From the NCBI GenBank assembly GCA_020881915.1, contig JAJFPB010000009.1, positions 1,798,001 through 1,862,000 of the forward strand: a stretch of 64,000 bases of DNA, given 5' to 3'. Below the pieces are notes generated by a model. That model did no database searches. It saw only the letters and a list, made by a program, of their open reading frames with translations, and was not told where the DNA came from. The translations under genes were made by a program, and so were the position numbers. Origin of the DNA: Paramyrothecium sp. XJ0827. Its lineage: Eukaryota; Ascomycota; Sordariomycetes; Hypocreales; Stachybotryaceae. This document shows, one piece after another, positions 11,501-23,000 of this stretch (positions are counted from its first letter, which is position 1; the number at the start of each line of letters is the position of its first letter).

Positions 11501-14092
11501 CCTTTGCCGAAGCAATGAATTCGCCACATAGCGAACAATGGATGCATGCCATGATTGACGAAATCGACTCCTTAACGAGAAACGGCACCTTCATACCAGT
11601 CAACCTACCTCCAGGAAAACATACTCTCCAAGGCAAATGGGTATATAAGCTCAAGCGAGGAAAGGATGGCGAGATTACCAGATTCAAAGCTCGCTTCGTT
11701 GTCAGAGGCTTCGAACAAAAGAGGGAATCGACTACCACGAGACGTTTGCCTCCGTGGTCAAGCCGATGAGCTATAAAATGATCTTCGCTATCGCTGCGGC
11801 CCTGGACCTTGAACTAGAACAAATGGATGTCAAAACTGCCTTCCTTTACGGTGGTGTTAAAGAAGAAATCTACGTCACTCAGCCACAGGGCTTCGACGAC
11901 AAATCAGGCAAAGTCTTCCGACTGCGGAAGGCTCTCTACGGTCTTAAACAATCTCCCCGAATCTGGTACCAGACATTATCTGATTTTCTGGAAACCCTCG
12001 GCTTCAAACCACTCAACGCCGATGTTGGCGTTTTCATCCGTGGCACAACCTACATCGCCGTCTACGTGGATGATCTCCTAATCGCTGGTCCCGATAAGGA
12101 AGAAATCCGCCAAATCAAAGCCGCCTTGAGCAAGAAATTCGAAATGACTGATCTTGGTCCGTGTCAGTACTATCTGGGAATGTCCGTCCGGAGAGACAGA
12201 CGCAACAAGGCCATCTTCCTCTCCCAACGAGCATATGTCGAGAAGGTCCTACGGGAATTTGACATGTGGGAGAGCAAGCCAGTCACAACTCCCTAAGCAC
12301 GTCTAAATTCCAACCTGTCCCAGACGAATACAAAGCGTCTGAAACGACGAAACTATGGTACGCAAAGGCAATTGGTTCACTTATGTATGCCATGCTTGGC
12401 ACTCGCCCAGACATCGCATTTGCCGTCTCTCTCTGCAGCCGATATCTGGGAAACCCAACCAACGAGCACGTCCAAGCCGTCAAGCGCATCATGAGGTACT
12501 TACGAGGAACGATCGACTTGGAACTCGTTTTCAGCGGACCACTCAGACCGTTAGTTGGGTACACCGACTCAGACTGGGCTGGCGACCACGACACTAGACG
12601 GTCAACGGCTGGTTATGTCTTCAATGTCGGTACAGGCGCCATCAGTTGGAGCTCCAAACGACAACCAACGGTCGCACTATCATCCTGCGAAGCGGAATAC
12701 ATGGGGCAAACACAATGCACCAAAGAAGCGATCTGGCTACGAGGGTTGCTGCGCGAACTTCTGGCCCAATACAAACATGGAGACCTTCAAACAACTATCC
12801 TCTACGGGGACAATCAAGGGGCAATTGCAATGGCCAAGAATCCACAGTTCCACGCCAGGACTAAGCACATTGACCTTCAATGGCATTACGTTCGAGAACG
12901 AGTCTCGGATGGAGACGTTGAGCTCCAATATGTCCCAACCGAGCAACAAATTGCAGATGGACTTACGAAACCCCTTCCAAAAGACCGTTTTATCGTGTTT
13001 CGCAACGCGCTGGGCCTCTCCAATCCATGATTCACTGTTGGTCACGCAAATATGGGTCATGAGAAAAGGTGGTGACCGGGAACACCTAGCCAACCGACAC
13101 TCCCGGCGCCGAAAGTCTATTATATCAAATTCATACGGTCTTTTACCCTTTCCATCATGCCCCAAGTGGGAGAAAATGGGAGCCCAACAGTCTATCCCAA
13201 TCATCGAGCCTCCAAGTGACCCACAAGTCCTCGGTTCGGAACCCTTCGGCTTCCTGCAACAAACCTACAACAGCTTCAGCTGTATCTGAGCGCTCATTAC
13301 GTACATACCAGAGCCATTTCATTCAGGAACGTACCACACAAGAGCCAATTGGAAAGAATCCCATGGCAAACGAACACGATCGAGATACAAAACTACAAAA
13401 CTACTAACACAGCAAACGCTGTTGGATTGGCTTCCTCAGCCTTAATAACCACAGTCCTACAAGACATGCAACGGAACCTGCTCAATCGGATCCGGCCAAA
13501 GAAATCAAAATACCTCGACGATCGTAGTCGAAAATACCAACAAATGACAATATTAATGTCCTCTATATTTATTTTGGAAAAATATAGACCTGCGATGAAG
13601 TGGGAGATCTGGGGTGTTAAGGCTCCAGTGATCGAAGAATCCAAGGCTTCATTCAAACATCAAACATCAAATAATCTGGAGGATCTGGGGTGCTAAGGCC
13701 CCAGTGACCGAGCAATCCAACGCAGGTGTGGTAATAGAAGCTCTTTCCTGTTTTTCACCCACGAAGGTGTTTTTGAGGTTTTAATGAGGCCACACTCTGT
13801 TACGCAGAAACATCTCGCACCAATGGCTCGAGTGGGAGTGTTGAGATCCGTTGTTTTTGACGGATCAATGGCTATTCCGATCCATTGGTGGCTGGGATGT
13901 GGATGTCTTGTCTATAGCTTCCGCTGGTTAGCGCTAGCCTTTCTTCTTCTTTAATCAATATAATATGCTCATTTCAACACAACGTGTGTATGGTCCAGGT
14001 CCTGAACAACACCCCACACTCGCATGCACGAAGTTACCCACCTTTCGCTTGTGGCAGGCATCACAAGCCTTCCGGTTCCGATCTCTGACCAT
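5519..14092 (-). CDS. Zn2Cys6 transcription factor with a Copia element in intron 1
   Basis: Fungal binuclear-zinc-cluster regulator, 661 aa if spliced. Exons on the minus strand: 14092-14042, 7677-7568, 7462-6679, 6619-5838 and 5777-5519. Exon 1 encodes the start and the first two cysteines (KACDACHKRK). Exon 2 supplies the remaining four, giving C-x2-C-x6-C-x8-C-x2-C-x6-C. A Fungal_trans (PF04082-like) domain follows, including the segment MFMLFMYESFSGR rebuilt across intron 3. Intron 1 (14041 to 7678) is now 6,364 nt; without the retrotransposon and one target-site copy it would be 208 nt. Phase is 0 on both sides and the other introns are 58-105 nt. Such a long intron is exceptional for this kind of genome, so the gene may be silenced or cut short. 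It was probably the pathway regulator of the adjacent methyltransferase cluster (inference). Confidence 0.8.
7829..7969 (+). repeat. 5' LTR
   Basis: 141 bp, starts TGTTGAGATCC and ends CATTTCAACA. No difference from the copy at 13839-13979 was found by eye. Confidence 0.95.
7970..7983 (+). promoter_or_regulatory. Copia primer-binding site (initiator tRNA-Met anticodon arm)
   Basis: GGTTATGAGCCCGG directly abuts the 5' LTR. Its reverse complement, CCGGGCTCATAACC, has the form of an initiator tRNA-Met anticodon arm with the CAT anticodon. Drosophila copia is known to prime from an internal tRNA-iMet fragment in this way. Confidence 0.7.
7984..8825 (+). other. Copia 5' leader
   Basis: About 840 bp of untranslated leader between the primer site and the Gag start at 8826. 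No long coding frame or conserved domain was seen. Confidence 0.6.
8826..13030 (+). pseudogene. Copia Gag-Pol polyprotein, 3 frameshifts and 1 stop
   Basis: Gag begins at ATG 8826 in frame 3. The frame moves to frame 1 near 9455; it continues with the zinc knuckle (CDHCNKPGHNKAGC), the protease motif (LDSGASSH) and the pre-integrase HDRLGH block. An in-frame TGA at 10276-10278 interrupts the pre-integrase/integrase region. Integrase follows from 10282 (HGDIAGPF, DDFTKMTW, QNGVAE). The frame shifts again near 11722 into reverse transcriptase (KTAFLYGG, YVDDLL) and near 12294 into RNase H (TDSDWAGD, SSCEAEY, TKHIDL). The final stop is at 13028-13030. With three frameshifts and a stop this copy cannot make a full polyprotein unless bases are wrong. 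A programmed shift between Gag and Pol is possible but would not explain the other three lesions. Confidence 0.9.
13606..13720 (+). repeat. 39-bp imperfect direct repeat in Copia 3' region
   Basis: Two 39-bp units, 13606-13644 and 13682-13720, begin GATCTGGGGTG and match at about 34 positions. They lie in the non-coding stretch 13031-13838 between pol and the 3' LTR, which otherwise shows nothing recognisable. Confidence 0.75.
13839..13979 (+). repeat. 3' LTR
   Basis: 141-bp copy of the 5' LTR, followed directly by the target duplication CAACG (13980-13984). Confidence 0.95.
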
Positions 14093-15399
14093 GCTTGCTG
14101 GTACCACAGCCAGCCGTCCTTGTTGTCTTTGAGTAGGCGGCTCACACCGCGCCGTGTATGGCGCTGCGGGCTCGTTAGTCGATGGGTCCCTCTGAACAGA
14201 GGGTGAATGTGCCTGAAAGGCGCGGTCGTCGATGAATTGCAGGTAAGACACGGAACGAGGACAGAGCAATGTAAGATAAGCGGAAGTTCGGGACACGCTG
14301 ACAGACTGGAGGTACCGGGGCTCGGGGCTCGGAAATGGAAATCTGACCGGCGAGGGCTGGTGAGCTGCGGTAACACCGGATGGGGGCGGACGGAGTTACT
14401 GTCAGGACTCGGACTCGGACTTTGAAACACAACGGTATCTGGGAAGGATGCGTGGGCTCTTTCAGAATATCTCATAAATGCCAATGACATTTTTTGCCTT
14501 TTTTGTCCCAGCAAAAGCCTCCGACACTGGAGTCATGGACAACTTCCGCCGCCTACGTTGCCACTAACGGCACGTCAAACTTCAAACTACGCAAGCCGTC
14601 TTGAGTCAAAGCAAGACGATCCAATCAATCGCTCTCAAGCTTCCGATGAGTCAGCGGCAAGTTTGCAAGGATTCTTCCATGGACCCTTGTCAGTGGTTCT
14701 GAAATAGGTAAAGCTCCTAAGCACGGTGGATTCGATGCGACGCCCGCTTGCCGAGCTAGCCTGGAACTTGACTTGTCGGAAATAGCGAAATCTGATTACC
14801 CTGGGCAATGCTTGTTTTTCGCATTGCAGGTAGCCGCTAGGCTATTTAACTTTCTGAAGTCTGAGCAGCTTCAGGCGTACTGCACGGCGGCTTCAGGGGC
14901 ATCTTTGATGTCAGGTCGGAGACCGTCGATTAGAGATTGGCAGAGAAGTCTCCTAGTTCTCGTAGGTAAAATGTCGTAAAATTCTTAAAATCGTTTAAAG
15001 AAATCGACGGTAGCTTTCACCCCCTCTGATGTGTTCTCTTTCATAAGAATCAGGTGATCAACCACCGAAGAGATTGCTTGCCATCCTTGCTGGACAAGCT
15101 CACGATCCTGTGCTTAGATGGAAAGCTTTCAACATCGGATGCGCGGGCTTGCGCGGCTTGGGTTTACGTAGCGTTTATAAGCAACCTGAAAGCTGGCCTT
15201 CGATTAGTATTCGAAGCCTTATCATCGGCAATCTCAGTAAATTTTACTGCCCGACACGGAGGCCGAGCCCCGACCCCCGACTCTGATCCCCGGTTTTCCT
15301 CTGTCCCGCGGGTCTAAGCACGGACGGCTCGATCCCCAATTTCTCAATCCTGCTTCGACGTGATTGGACTCAACTTCCGCTTAGTCATTGCGATTCCTT
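14093..15399. other. intergenic / promoter side of the transcription factor
   Basis: About 1.3 kb between the regulator's start and the Mutator-like element. Only short frames without family resemblance; the part next to 14093 is presumably the regulator's promoter. Confidence 0.5.
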
Positions 15400-15407
15400 C
15401 CCGCACG

Positions 15408-15491
15408 GGCAATTGCTACGTGGGCATCACGTTTTGCTAAGCGGGCATCAGCCTTATGTGGGCATCACCTTTTGCACGCTCTGATTGGTTC
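15408..15491 (+). repeat. MULE left terminal inverted repeat
   Basis: 84 bp beginning GGCAATTGCTACG. It contains three spaced copies of GGGCATCA, possible transposase-binding sites (inference). Confidence 0.9.
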
Positions 15492-15594
15492 AAATTTTTC
15501 TTGGTAGTGCAGTCGAGGCTTTTCGAATTCTGCCGATGTATCTCTTTCTAATTGGGTAGTCTCACAGAAAGGGATGAAGTAAGGGTCACATGTA

Positions 15595-18106
15595 GTGATG
15601 GGTGTAAAAAGGGATGAAAAGGGAATGAAGAAAAGGACAGAAAAAGGGTTAGACGATGGTTTTGCTGGTCTTCCAAATACACCTGTTCACTTTAGCCTCG
15701 ACCCATGCTCAATCGCGATGTCAGCCAACCTCCGGTCTAGAAAACAACCACATGAGGGACGCTTGAATGATGCCAATGGGAAAACCGGCCCTAGGCTTGT
15801 AGGCGAGATCCCAGCTCCAGAAACCGAGTTTAGACCTCACGATATTGATACCCAACTCCTGAATGCGACCCCTCTGCATAGCCCGCTTCCCGGCGAACTA
15901 ATATCGACTCTGCAACTTGTTCGGGACACTGTTGGCATCAACGAACGACTGACTAAGGGCTCTCGAAACTTTCAATAATCTATATAGCTCACCGCCCGGA
16001 AGCTCTTCTCACGAAAACCGTACCTCGCCGCATACGACAACACCTCTGCAGGCAGATGAGGAGGATGCCACAGGGTATATATCCCAGGAGTCTACGACTG
16101 GCTCTAAAAAGGGCTATACCAAACCCACCAGTCCCAGGACCACTCGAGCCAACTGCCGAGGCCTTATATACCCGCGTCAACACATTTGCAAAGAGAATGG
16201 ATTCGCCATCATCAAGCGAAATGGTCTCACCCGTAAAGGCCGGCTAGCTCGTTACACATTCGAATGTGATCGATACGGAGAGCCAAGGGTTAATAAGAAA
16301 AGGGCTGGCCTTCGCGAGAGGAGATCTCGCAAGTGTGGTTGTAGGTGGAAGATGGTAGAGAAAAACAATTATCACTGGCATCTACGCCAGCTCGATGATC
16401 CAGCGCACAGCCAACACAACCATCTACCAAGCATCAGACCATCCGCCCATCCAGCCCATCGCAGGCGCGTGACGCCGCGGTACAAGAAACCATCAAGTTA
16501 TCTAGCCGCCGGGTAGGCATCCGGGCCCGCGATGTCCGCAGCATCGTCAAGGAAAAGCATCCAGGGACCGTACTCACGCAAAAGGATATATACAATGCTA
16601 GAGCTGCTATTGGCCGGGAGAAACTTGATGGCCTCCCTACAAGTGCTGCATTATTAAAGCAGTTCGATAGGTGGACAATACCGTATATTACGAAATGGGA
16701 CGAGAGTGAGCCTAACCGGCTCGTCGGGCTTGTGTGGACTCTCCCATACTGTCTACGCATGTGGAAGCGTTTTCCAGAAGTCCTAAGCTTGGACAATACA
16801 TACAGTACAAATCGTTTCAAGCTCCCCTTGTTTCAGGTGACTGGACAAACCTGCCTTGGGTCAGTGTACAATGCTGCGTTCGGGGTCGTTGATAATGAGA
16901 GGGTTGAGGGGTTCCAGTTTCTTGTAGATGCGATTCGAGATCTGGCAGCCCGATACGATATCCGTATTCCGGATGTGGCCATCACGGACTTTGACGAACA
17001 GATGAAAGCTGCCATCTCTATTACCTTTCCCGAAACCCAGCAGCAGCTTTGTATCCACCACATCAACTCCAACGTACTCCTCCGGGCCAAACAAAGGTGG
17101 AAGCATGTGATTAATACATTGCCTCGGAAAGAACCTGACGCTGAAGGGTCGCCTTGTTGCACACAAGATCAGCTGACGTTAAATAACGAGGACCGACTAG
17201 CAGTTAAATTATCCGAATCTCAGGAGGAAGCTGTCGCTGAATTTATTGGTCATGACTATCGAGGGGTCCTTGAGATGTGGAGACTGGTCCGCCATCATCT
17301 CTTCAATAGCTTCGGCTAGCCGAAAAAGGTGACTCATGCCATTTAATAAGTAGCCCTTGATGCTGTTATTACTCGCTTCTGTCCCAGAGGTGACGCGTAT
17401 ACCGAAATTGCGATACCCTCGAATAAAGCAGCGTGCCCACTGTGCCCTAACAGGCATATAGATCCGATATAGATATAAGAGGATGGCTCTTTGGTCATCG
17501 AACTCTTTACAGAGCATAATCCACGCGTTGTCATGGTCTTTCTCGGTCTCGGCAAAATTTTAACGACCGTTGTGCCCAGGATGGGATTCTCACGAATCGT
17601 GAATATTCTAGGCAGTCCTCTGACTACCTTGGAGAACTCCGGACCATTATGTCCCTTAGAGGGTTAACTCTGATTACATGGCAGTACCGAAGGGCATTAA
17701 AGGCATACCAACAAAGTCAAATCCTAAGCCAGAACTGGTTGGGGACTGTGACGTTAGTTGCATGGTTTCGGTAGAGATTGGCATTCCATGCTACCATAAG
17801 ATCTACTCTAAGCTTGTATCTGGTAGACCCTTCTCCAAATGGGAGGTCCATCAGCGGTGGCATCTACGGGAATCTACGGTAGATGACCCTACCGACGGAT
17901 TCTCGACCCAAATATTGCCAAACCTTTTTGCGGAAAGCCAAAGAACACTGCTCAACCCGTTCCCAGACGGCTGGCTATCGGAGCGGTCTTCCATTCACAG
18001 GGATCTCAGGCAAGTCAAACAGAAGGCCAGCCTGATATTCAACTACTCCAGCCTGCAGGCGAATCGGTCGCAAGACTATCGGCCGAAGCAAGCCAGACTC
18101 TGAACT
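15595..18106 (+). pseudogene. MULE transposase remnant with internal inversion
   Basis: N-terminal frame 15595-15978, then a FAR1/WRKY-GCM1-like DNA-binding block around 16140-16350 (ENGFAIIKRNG, RKCGCRWKM), with frameshifts near 16194 and 16425. The MULE catalytic domain is open from 16432 to about 17285 (LDNTYSTNRFKLPL, AITDFDEQMKAAI, CIHHINSNV). From about 17286 to 17555 the next part of the transposase (DHDNAW, EFDDQRAI, YRNFGIRVTSGTEASNN) is found on the minus strand, so this segment is inverted. Plus-strand coding resumes at about 17556 (REYSRQSSDYLGELR), shifts again near 17755 and reaches a SWIM-like block (GIPCYHKIYSKLVSGRPFSKW). The gene cannot be functional as it stands. Confidence 0.85.
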
Positions 18107-18373
18107 CCCAACCCACTATCAGCCATAGCCCATCTCAATATCCCAGTTCGCAAAGACATATAGCTACTCTAGGATTTGGGAGGACTACAGGGGCACGTGT
18201 GAGTGGGCGGCGGATTCAGCCAAATATACGAAGACGGATGAGCCAGTGGGAGACCTTAGTTGGCATTGGTGAAGAATCAATTCCACCCGTCCCTAAAGCA
18301 ATTGAAGCGGCAAAAAGGCACCACCGACATGCAGTAGATGCCATAAAGTAGGACATAAACGGAATTCAAATAT

Positions 18374-19011
18374 TTGTCCGTTATGGTTCCAGGAATTTTC
18401 TCCGACCCCGGCCCAGAGTCAGTCCCGCAGGTTGCTGCGGTACCAGATCCGAATTCCCTGAACAAAAACCTCGCAATGAGCTCTACAATAGCCCCGGGAT
18501 CACCAGCAGTGCCTATCGCCGAGACCATAGCCCCTACGCAGGCGATTAATCTATCATCTCCTTCAGCAAGTCCATCTCTGCCTCCTCCGCCACTAAGGTT
18601 CGATGACCCAAAGGCTATATATCAGAGATACGAAGCTGCAAGAGCGGTTTGGTATAAGGCCCAACCTAGCGGTAGTATCAAAACCAACCAAGAATACCGG
18701 AAGGCAAAAACCTTCCATCCCGATACAATAAGGAGAGCTATGCATGGTGTATCGACTACAAGCAGATGTCAAAGTATTGCACCACTTCAGCTGGCTCAAG
18801 GGAATGGACCAAGGAGGAGATGATGGCGTATCTAGACTGGAGTCAAGCTGAAGATGACCGTATCGAGGCCCAGGTTGCTTTGGAATTAGGGGATAACCCT
18901 CTGGGAACAAAGAGAAGAGGCGTAGACGATATTTGGAAAAGAATAGACACAGATACTCAAGAACAACAAGCCTTATATGTGGTCAACACAGGAAGATTGT
19001 ATTGTAGTTAA
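18374..19011 (+). pseudogene. second ORF of the MULE, function unknown, frameshifted
   Basis: A Pro/Ser-rich N-terminus leads into a charged helical part (QRYEAARAVWYKAQPSGS). The frame then shifts within an A run near 18707, and coding continues through ATG 18766 to the stop at 19009-19011 (SREWTKEEMMAYLDWSQAEDD). It lies on the same strand as the transposase and inside the TIRs. I do not recognise the family; it could be an accessory MULE protein or captured host sequence. Confidence 0.5.
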
Positions 19012-19254
19012 AAATAGCTAGTTAAGTTATAAGATCTTAACACTTAGCATACCTAATTTACTCTTGAAGCAAAATAACGAAACTAGAGTATACTTGGATT
19101 CCTAATTTCAAACCGATTGGCACGAGGTTTCCAACCGATGCTTCCAAAGTAAGTATACCCGTACCCCTAATGTCTTGGGACGGGATGGGTAGCTTGTTAG
19201 TGAACGAGCTTCACCGCCTTCGCGGACGTTGTATCGGAGGGTCTGAGAAATTCC

Positions 19255-19338
19255 GAACCAATCAGAGCGTGCAAAAGGTGATGCCCACATAAGGCTGATG
19301 CCCGCTTAGCAAAACGTGATGCCCACGTAGCAATTGCC
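19255..19338 (-). repeat. MULE right terminal inverted repeat
   Basis: 84 bp, reverse complement of 15408-15491 with no mismatch seen. Confidence 0.9.
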
Positions 19339-19346
19339 CCCGCACG

Positions 19347-20036
19347 TGTCATTCTTGCGCAGGTTACGGCTTGTCGGTGAGCCTTCGATTTACGCATCCG
19401 AGTTGCTGGCAATGTTTCAGGGTTGCGACGAAGAGAGAAAATGTTGAGCACAAGCCCAGCGCAGCTGCTCATACTCCATCCTGCAAATTGTTTACCACTG
19501 AGCAAGAATGCAGAATACATTGAATGAAATCTGAGCATCAACCGTGACTCAATCTTAGGCCCGTGTTCCAAACTTCCGGGCCCACTCCCTTCCAGATGAG
19601 TCCATCCCTGCCGTTGGCACGCTAAACCTCCGATTGGTGTCAGCCCTGCTCGGGTACTGCCATCATTTGTACTGAGATCGCGCCCTACCCATTACCGATC
19701 CCGTATGAAATTGCATCAGCCACCTCCCGCATCGTGCATTGTGGATCACGGATGTTTAGCGGACTCTTGAGAAACCCGTTGGCGCCGCCATGAGGCTCCA
19801 CGCAAACCTGAAGGATCGGGGATAAAACCCTTCAAGGGGCCCTTTCCAGGTGTTCCTTACCGACCGTTGGCTTGGTGTTTCTTTCTTCTAATCATAATCC
19901 TGAGTTTTGGGGGGAAAGCTATTTGTAGACAGTGTTTCATTCTCTCTCCTAATCGGACACTACTTAGAATACACCCTCAGCAACGACAAACACTTCTTCC
20001 GGCATCCGCTCCCAGCTCACAACAAAACGTCCTATC
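19347..20036. other. intergenic, ABC transporter 5' region
   Basis: About 690 bp. The last 180 bp or so is pyrimidine-rich, as is common in fungal promoters and 5' UTRs. No coding signal. Confidence 0.5.
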
Positions 20037-23000
20037 ATGGACTCGGAGGCGGCTACCCTGGCCGGGAAGAACACCGGTACAGCCCCCAGTATCAAAAGCG
20101 ACGCGAGTTCAACCAATGCAGAATGGAGCCTCAAGCCTAAACTGGTCGAGTTTCAACAACGTGACGAATCCTCAGGCGCACCGCGACGTGAGCTTGGCGT
20201 CACCTGGCAAAATCTAACCGTCGAGGCCGTCAGCTCCGAAGCTGCCATCCACGAGAATGTCGGTTCGCAGTTCAACATCCCCAAGCTTATCAAGGAAAGC
20301 CGCCACAAGCCACCACTGAAGAAGATTCTTGACAACAGCCATGGATGCGTCAAGCCTGGCGAGATGCTCCTCGTCCTCGGACGACCTGGCTCAGGGTGCA
20401 CCACTCTGCTCAAGATGCTGGCTAACAGGCGGAACGGCTATGCCTCGGTCAACGGCGACGTGTATTACGGCTCGATGACCGCCGATGAGGCGAAGCGATA
20501 CAGAGGACAAATCGTCATGAACACAGAGGAAGAGCTGTTTTTCCCTTCGTTGACAGTCGGACAAACGCTTGACTTTGCGACTCGCTTAAAGACTCCATTT
20601 CATCTGCCTAATGGCGTGAATTCCAAGGAAGATCTTCGCGTGGAAACTCGCAATTTCCTGCTGCAGTCCATGGGCATTGAGCATACCATGACAACTAAGG
20701 TCGGCAATGAGTTTGTCCGTGGCGTCTCCGGCGGTGAGCGCAAGCGAGTGTCCATTATCGAGTGTCTTGCTACCAAGGGCTCGGTATTCTGCTGGGACAA
20801 CTCTACGCGAGGCCTCGATGCAAGCACGTAAGTACAAACAACAATGGGCACGGTCATCCCGAGACTAACTCGTAGCAATAGTGCACTTGAGTACACCAAA
20901 GCTATTAGAGCCTTGACCGATACCCTCGGCATGGCTTCTATTGTCACGTTATACCAAGCCGGCAATGGCATCTATAATCTCTTCGACAAGGTCCTCGTCC
21001 TCGACGAAGGAAAGGAGGTATACTACGGCCCCATGAAGGAGGCTCGTCCTTTCATGGAGGACCTCGGCTTCATCTGCGAACACGGCGCCAACGTCGCCGA
21101 CTTCCTCACAGGTGTTACCGTCCCCACTGAACGCAAGATCCGACCCGAGATGGAGAACAAGTTTCCCCGCAATGCCGATCAGCTCCTTGAGGAGTATAGC
21201 AAGTCGCCCATACGGCGACAGATGGCGGCGGAGTACGATTTCCCGACCAGCGATGAGGCCAAGGAGAAGACCAAGACGTTCCACGAGAGCGTTCGAAGAG
21301 AGAAGGATAAGCGCGTGCCGGACAAGGACCCGATGACTGTGGGCTTCGGGCAACAGGTGAAGGCGTGTGTTAACCGACAGTATCAGATTCTCCTTGGTGA
21401 CAAGGCGACTTTCATCATCAAGCAAGTCTCAACCATTGCCCAGGCACTCATCGCTGGCTCCTTGTTCTACAACGCCCCCAATCACTCGGGAGGTCTATTC
21501 GTCAAGGCTGGCGCTTGCTTCTTCGCACTTCTGTTCAACAGTCTGCTGTCCATGTCCGAGGTCACCGATTCATTCACAGGCCGCCCCGTTCTTCTCAAGC
21601 ACAAGTCTTTCGCCTTGTTTCACCCCGCAGCCTTCTGTATTGCTCAGATCGCAGCCGACATACCCGTCATTCTGTTCCAAGTTTCCACCTTTTCCGTGAT
21701 CTTGTACTTTATGGTTGGCTTGACCTCATCGGCCGGCCACTTCTTTACTTTCTGGGTCATTGTGGTGGCAACGACAATGGTAAATATTCCCTACTTTCAC
21801 TCGTCGTTTCACACACTGACACTTTTTTGTAGTGCATGACTGCTCTCTTCCGGGCTGTTGGAGCCGCTTTCAGCACTTTCGATGGCGCCTCCAAGGTTTC
21901 TGGTTTTTTCATTGGTGCTCTGATCATGTACACTGGTTACATGATTCAGAAGCCCCAGATGCACCCTTGGTTCGTGTGGCTCTTCTGGATCGACCCTTTG
22001 GCTTATGCATTCAATGCCCTCCTCTCCAACGAGTTCCACAACAAGATTATTCCCTGCGTGGGCAACAACTTAGTTCCCAGCGGACCAGGATATGAAAACG
22101 ACGCGTCTCAAGCTTGTGCTGGAGTCGGAGGAGCTGTTCCCGGCCAATCGTTCGTCAACGGTGACGATTACCTCCGTTCACTTTCCTACAGCCACGCGCA
22201 CCTCTGGAGAAATTTCGGTATTGTCTGGGCATGGTGGGTGCTTTTTGTCATCATCACCATTGTGGCTACCAGCAAGTGGAAGGACGCTTCTGAGAGCGGT
22301 CCTAGCCTGCTCATTCCCAGAGAAAATGTCAAGATCATGCCAGTTCTCAAGAACTCCGATGAGGAGGCCCAAGTCAACGAAAAGAACAAGGTCGTCACCC
22401 GCCGTGGTGACGAGAGCTCTGTTACTGCTGCTGAGAACTCGGATAGCAGCGAGGAAGACGGAAATCTCGTCCGCAACACGTCAATCTTTACATGGAAGAA
22501 CCTGACGTACACCGTTAAGACTCCTGAAGGCGATCGCGTTCTGCTGGATAATGTTCAAGGCTGGGTCAAGCCGGGCATGTTGGGTGCCCTGATGGGTTCC
22601 TCAGGTGCTGGCAAGACTACGCTACTCGATGTGCTTGCCCAACGAAAGACTGAAGGCACCATTCGCGGCTCTATTCTGGTTGATGGCCGCGAGCTGCCCG
22701 TGTCCTTCCAAAGATCGGCCGGCTACTGCGAGCAGCTTGACGTGCATGAGCCTTATGCTACTGTCCGTGAAGCTCTCGAGTTCTCTGCTCTCCTTCGCCA
22801 GGCCCGCGAAACGCCCCGTGAGGAAAAGCTCAAATATGTGGATACCATCATCGATCTTCTGGAGCTACACGACTTAGCCGATACCCTGATTGGCGAGGTC
22901 GGCCATGGCTTGAGCGTGGAACAGCGCAAGCGCGTCACTATCGGTGTCGAGCTTGTTGCCAAGCCTAGCATTTTGATCTTCCTTGACGAGCCGACATCTG

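Larger units (their letters stand above)
7829..13979 (+). mobile_element. Ty1/Copia LTR retrotransposon, complete structure, broken ORFs
   Basis: Complete 6,151-bp element: 141-bp LTRs that look identical, TG...CA ends, a tRNA-type primer site directly after the 5' LTR, a purine tract (GAGTGGGAG) before the 3' LTR, and a 5-bp target duplication CAACG at 7824-7828 and 13980-13984. The order protease, integrase, reverse transcriptase, RNase H is that of Copia (Pseudoviridae). It lies on the plus strand, antisense to the transcription factor whose intron it occupies. Identical LTRs argue for recent insertion. Confidence 0.95.
15408..19338 (+). mobile_element. Mutator-like (MULE) DNA transposon, rearranged
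   Basis: 3,931-bp element bounded by 84-bp terminal inverted repeats (15408-15491 and 19255-19338) that are identical by eye, flanked by an 8-bp duplication CCCGCACG at 15400-15407 and 19339-19346. It contains a degenerate MULE transposase and a second degenerate ORF. An 8-bp duplication fits the 8-10 bp typical of MULEs. Perfect ends with a broken transposase suggest that this copy was moved in trans. Confidence 0.9.

Noticed and set aside
12266..13030. Separate RNase H-like gene
   Set aside because: It is the last part of the Copia polyprotein after a frameshift, lying between the LTRs.
17209..17517. Minus-strand ORF of about 100 codons as an independent gene
   Set aside because: Its sequence is the missing middle of the MULE transposase, so it is an inverted piece and not a separate gene.
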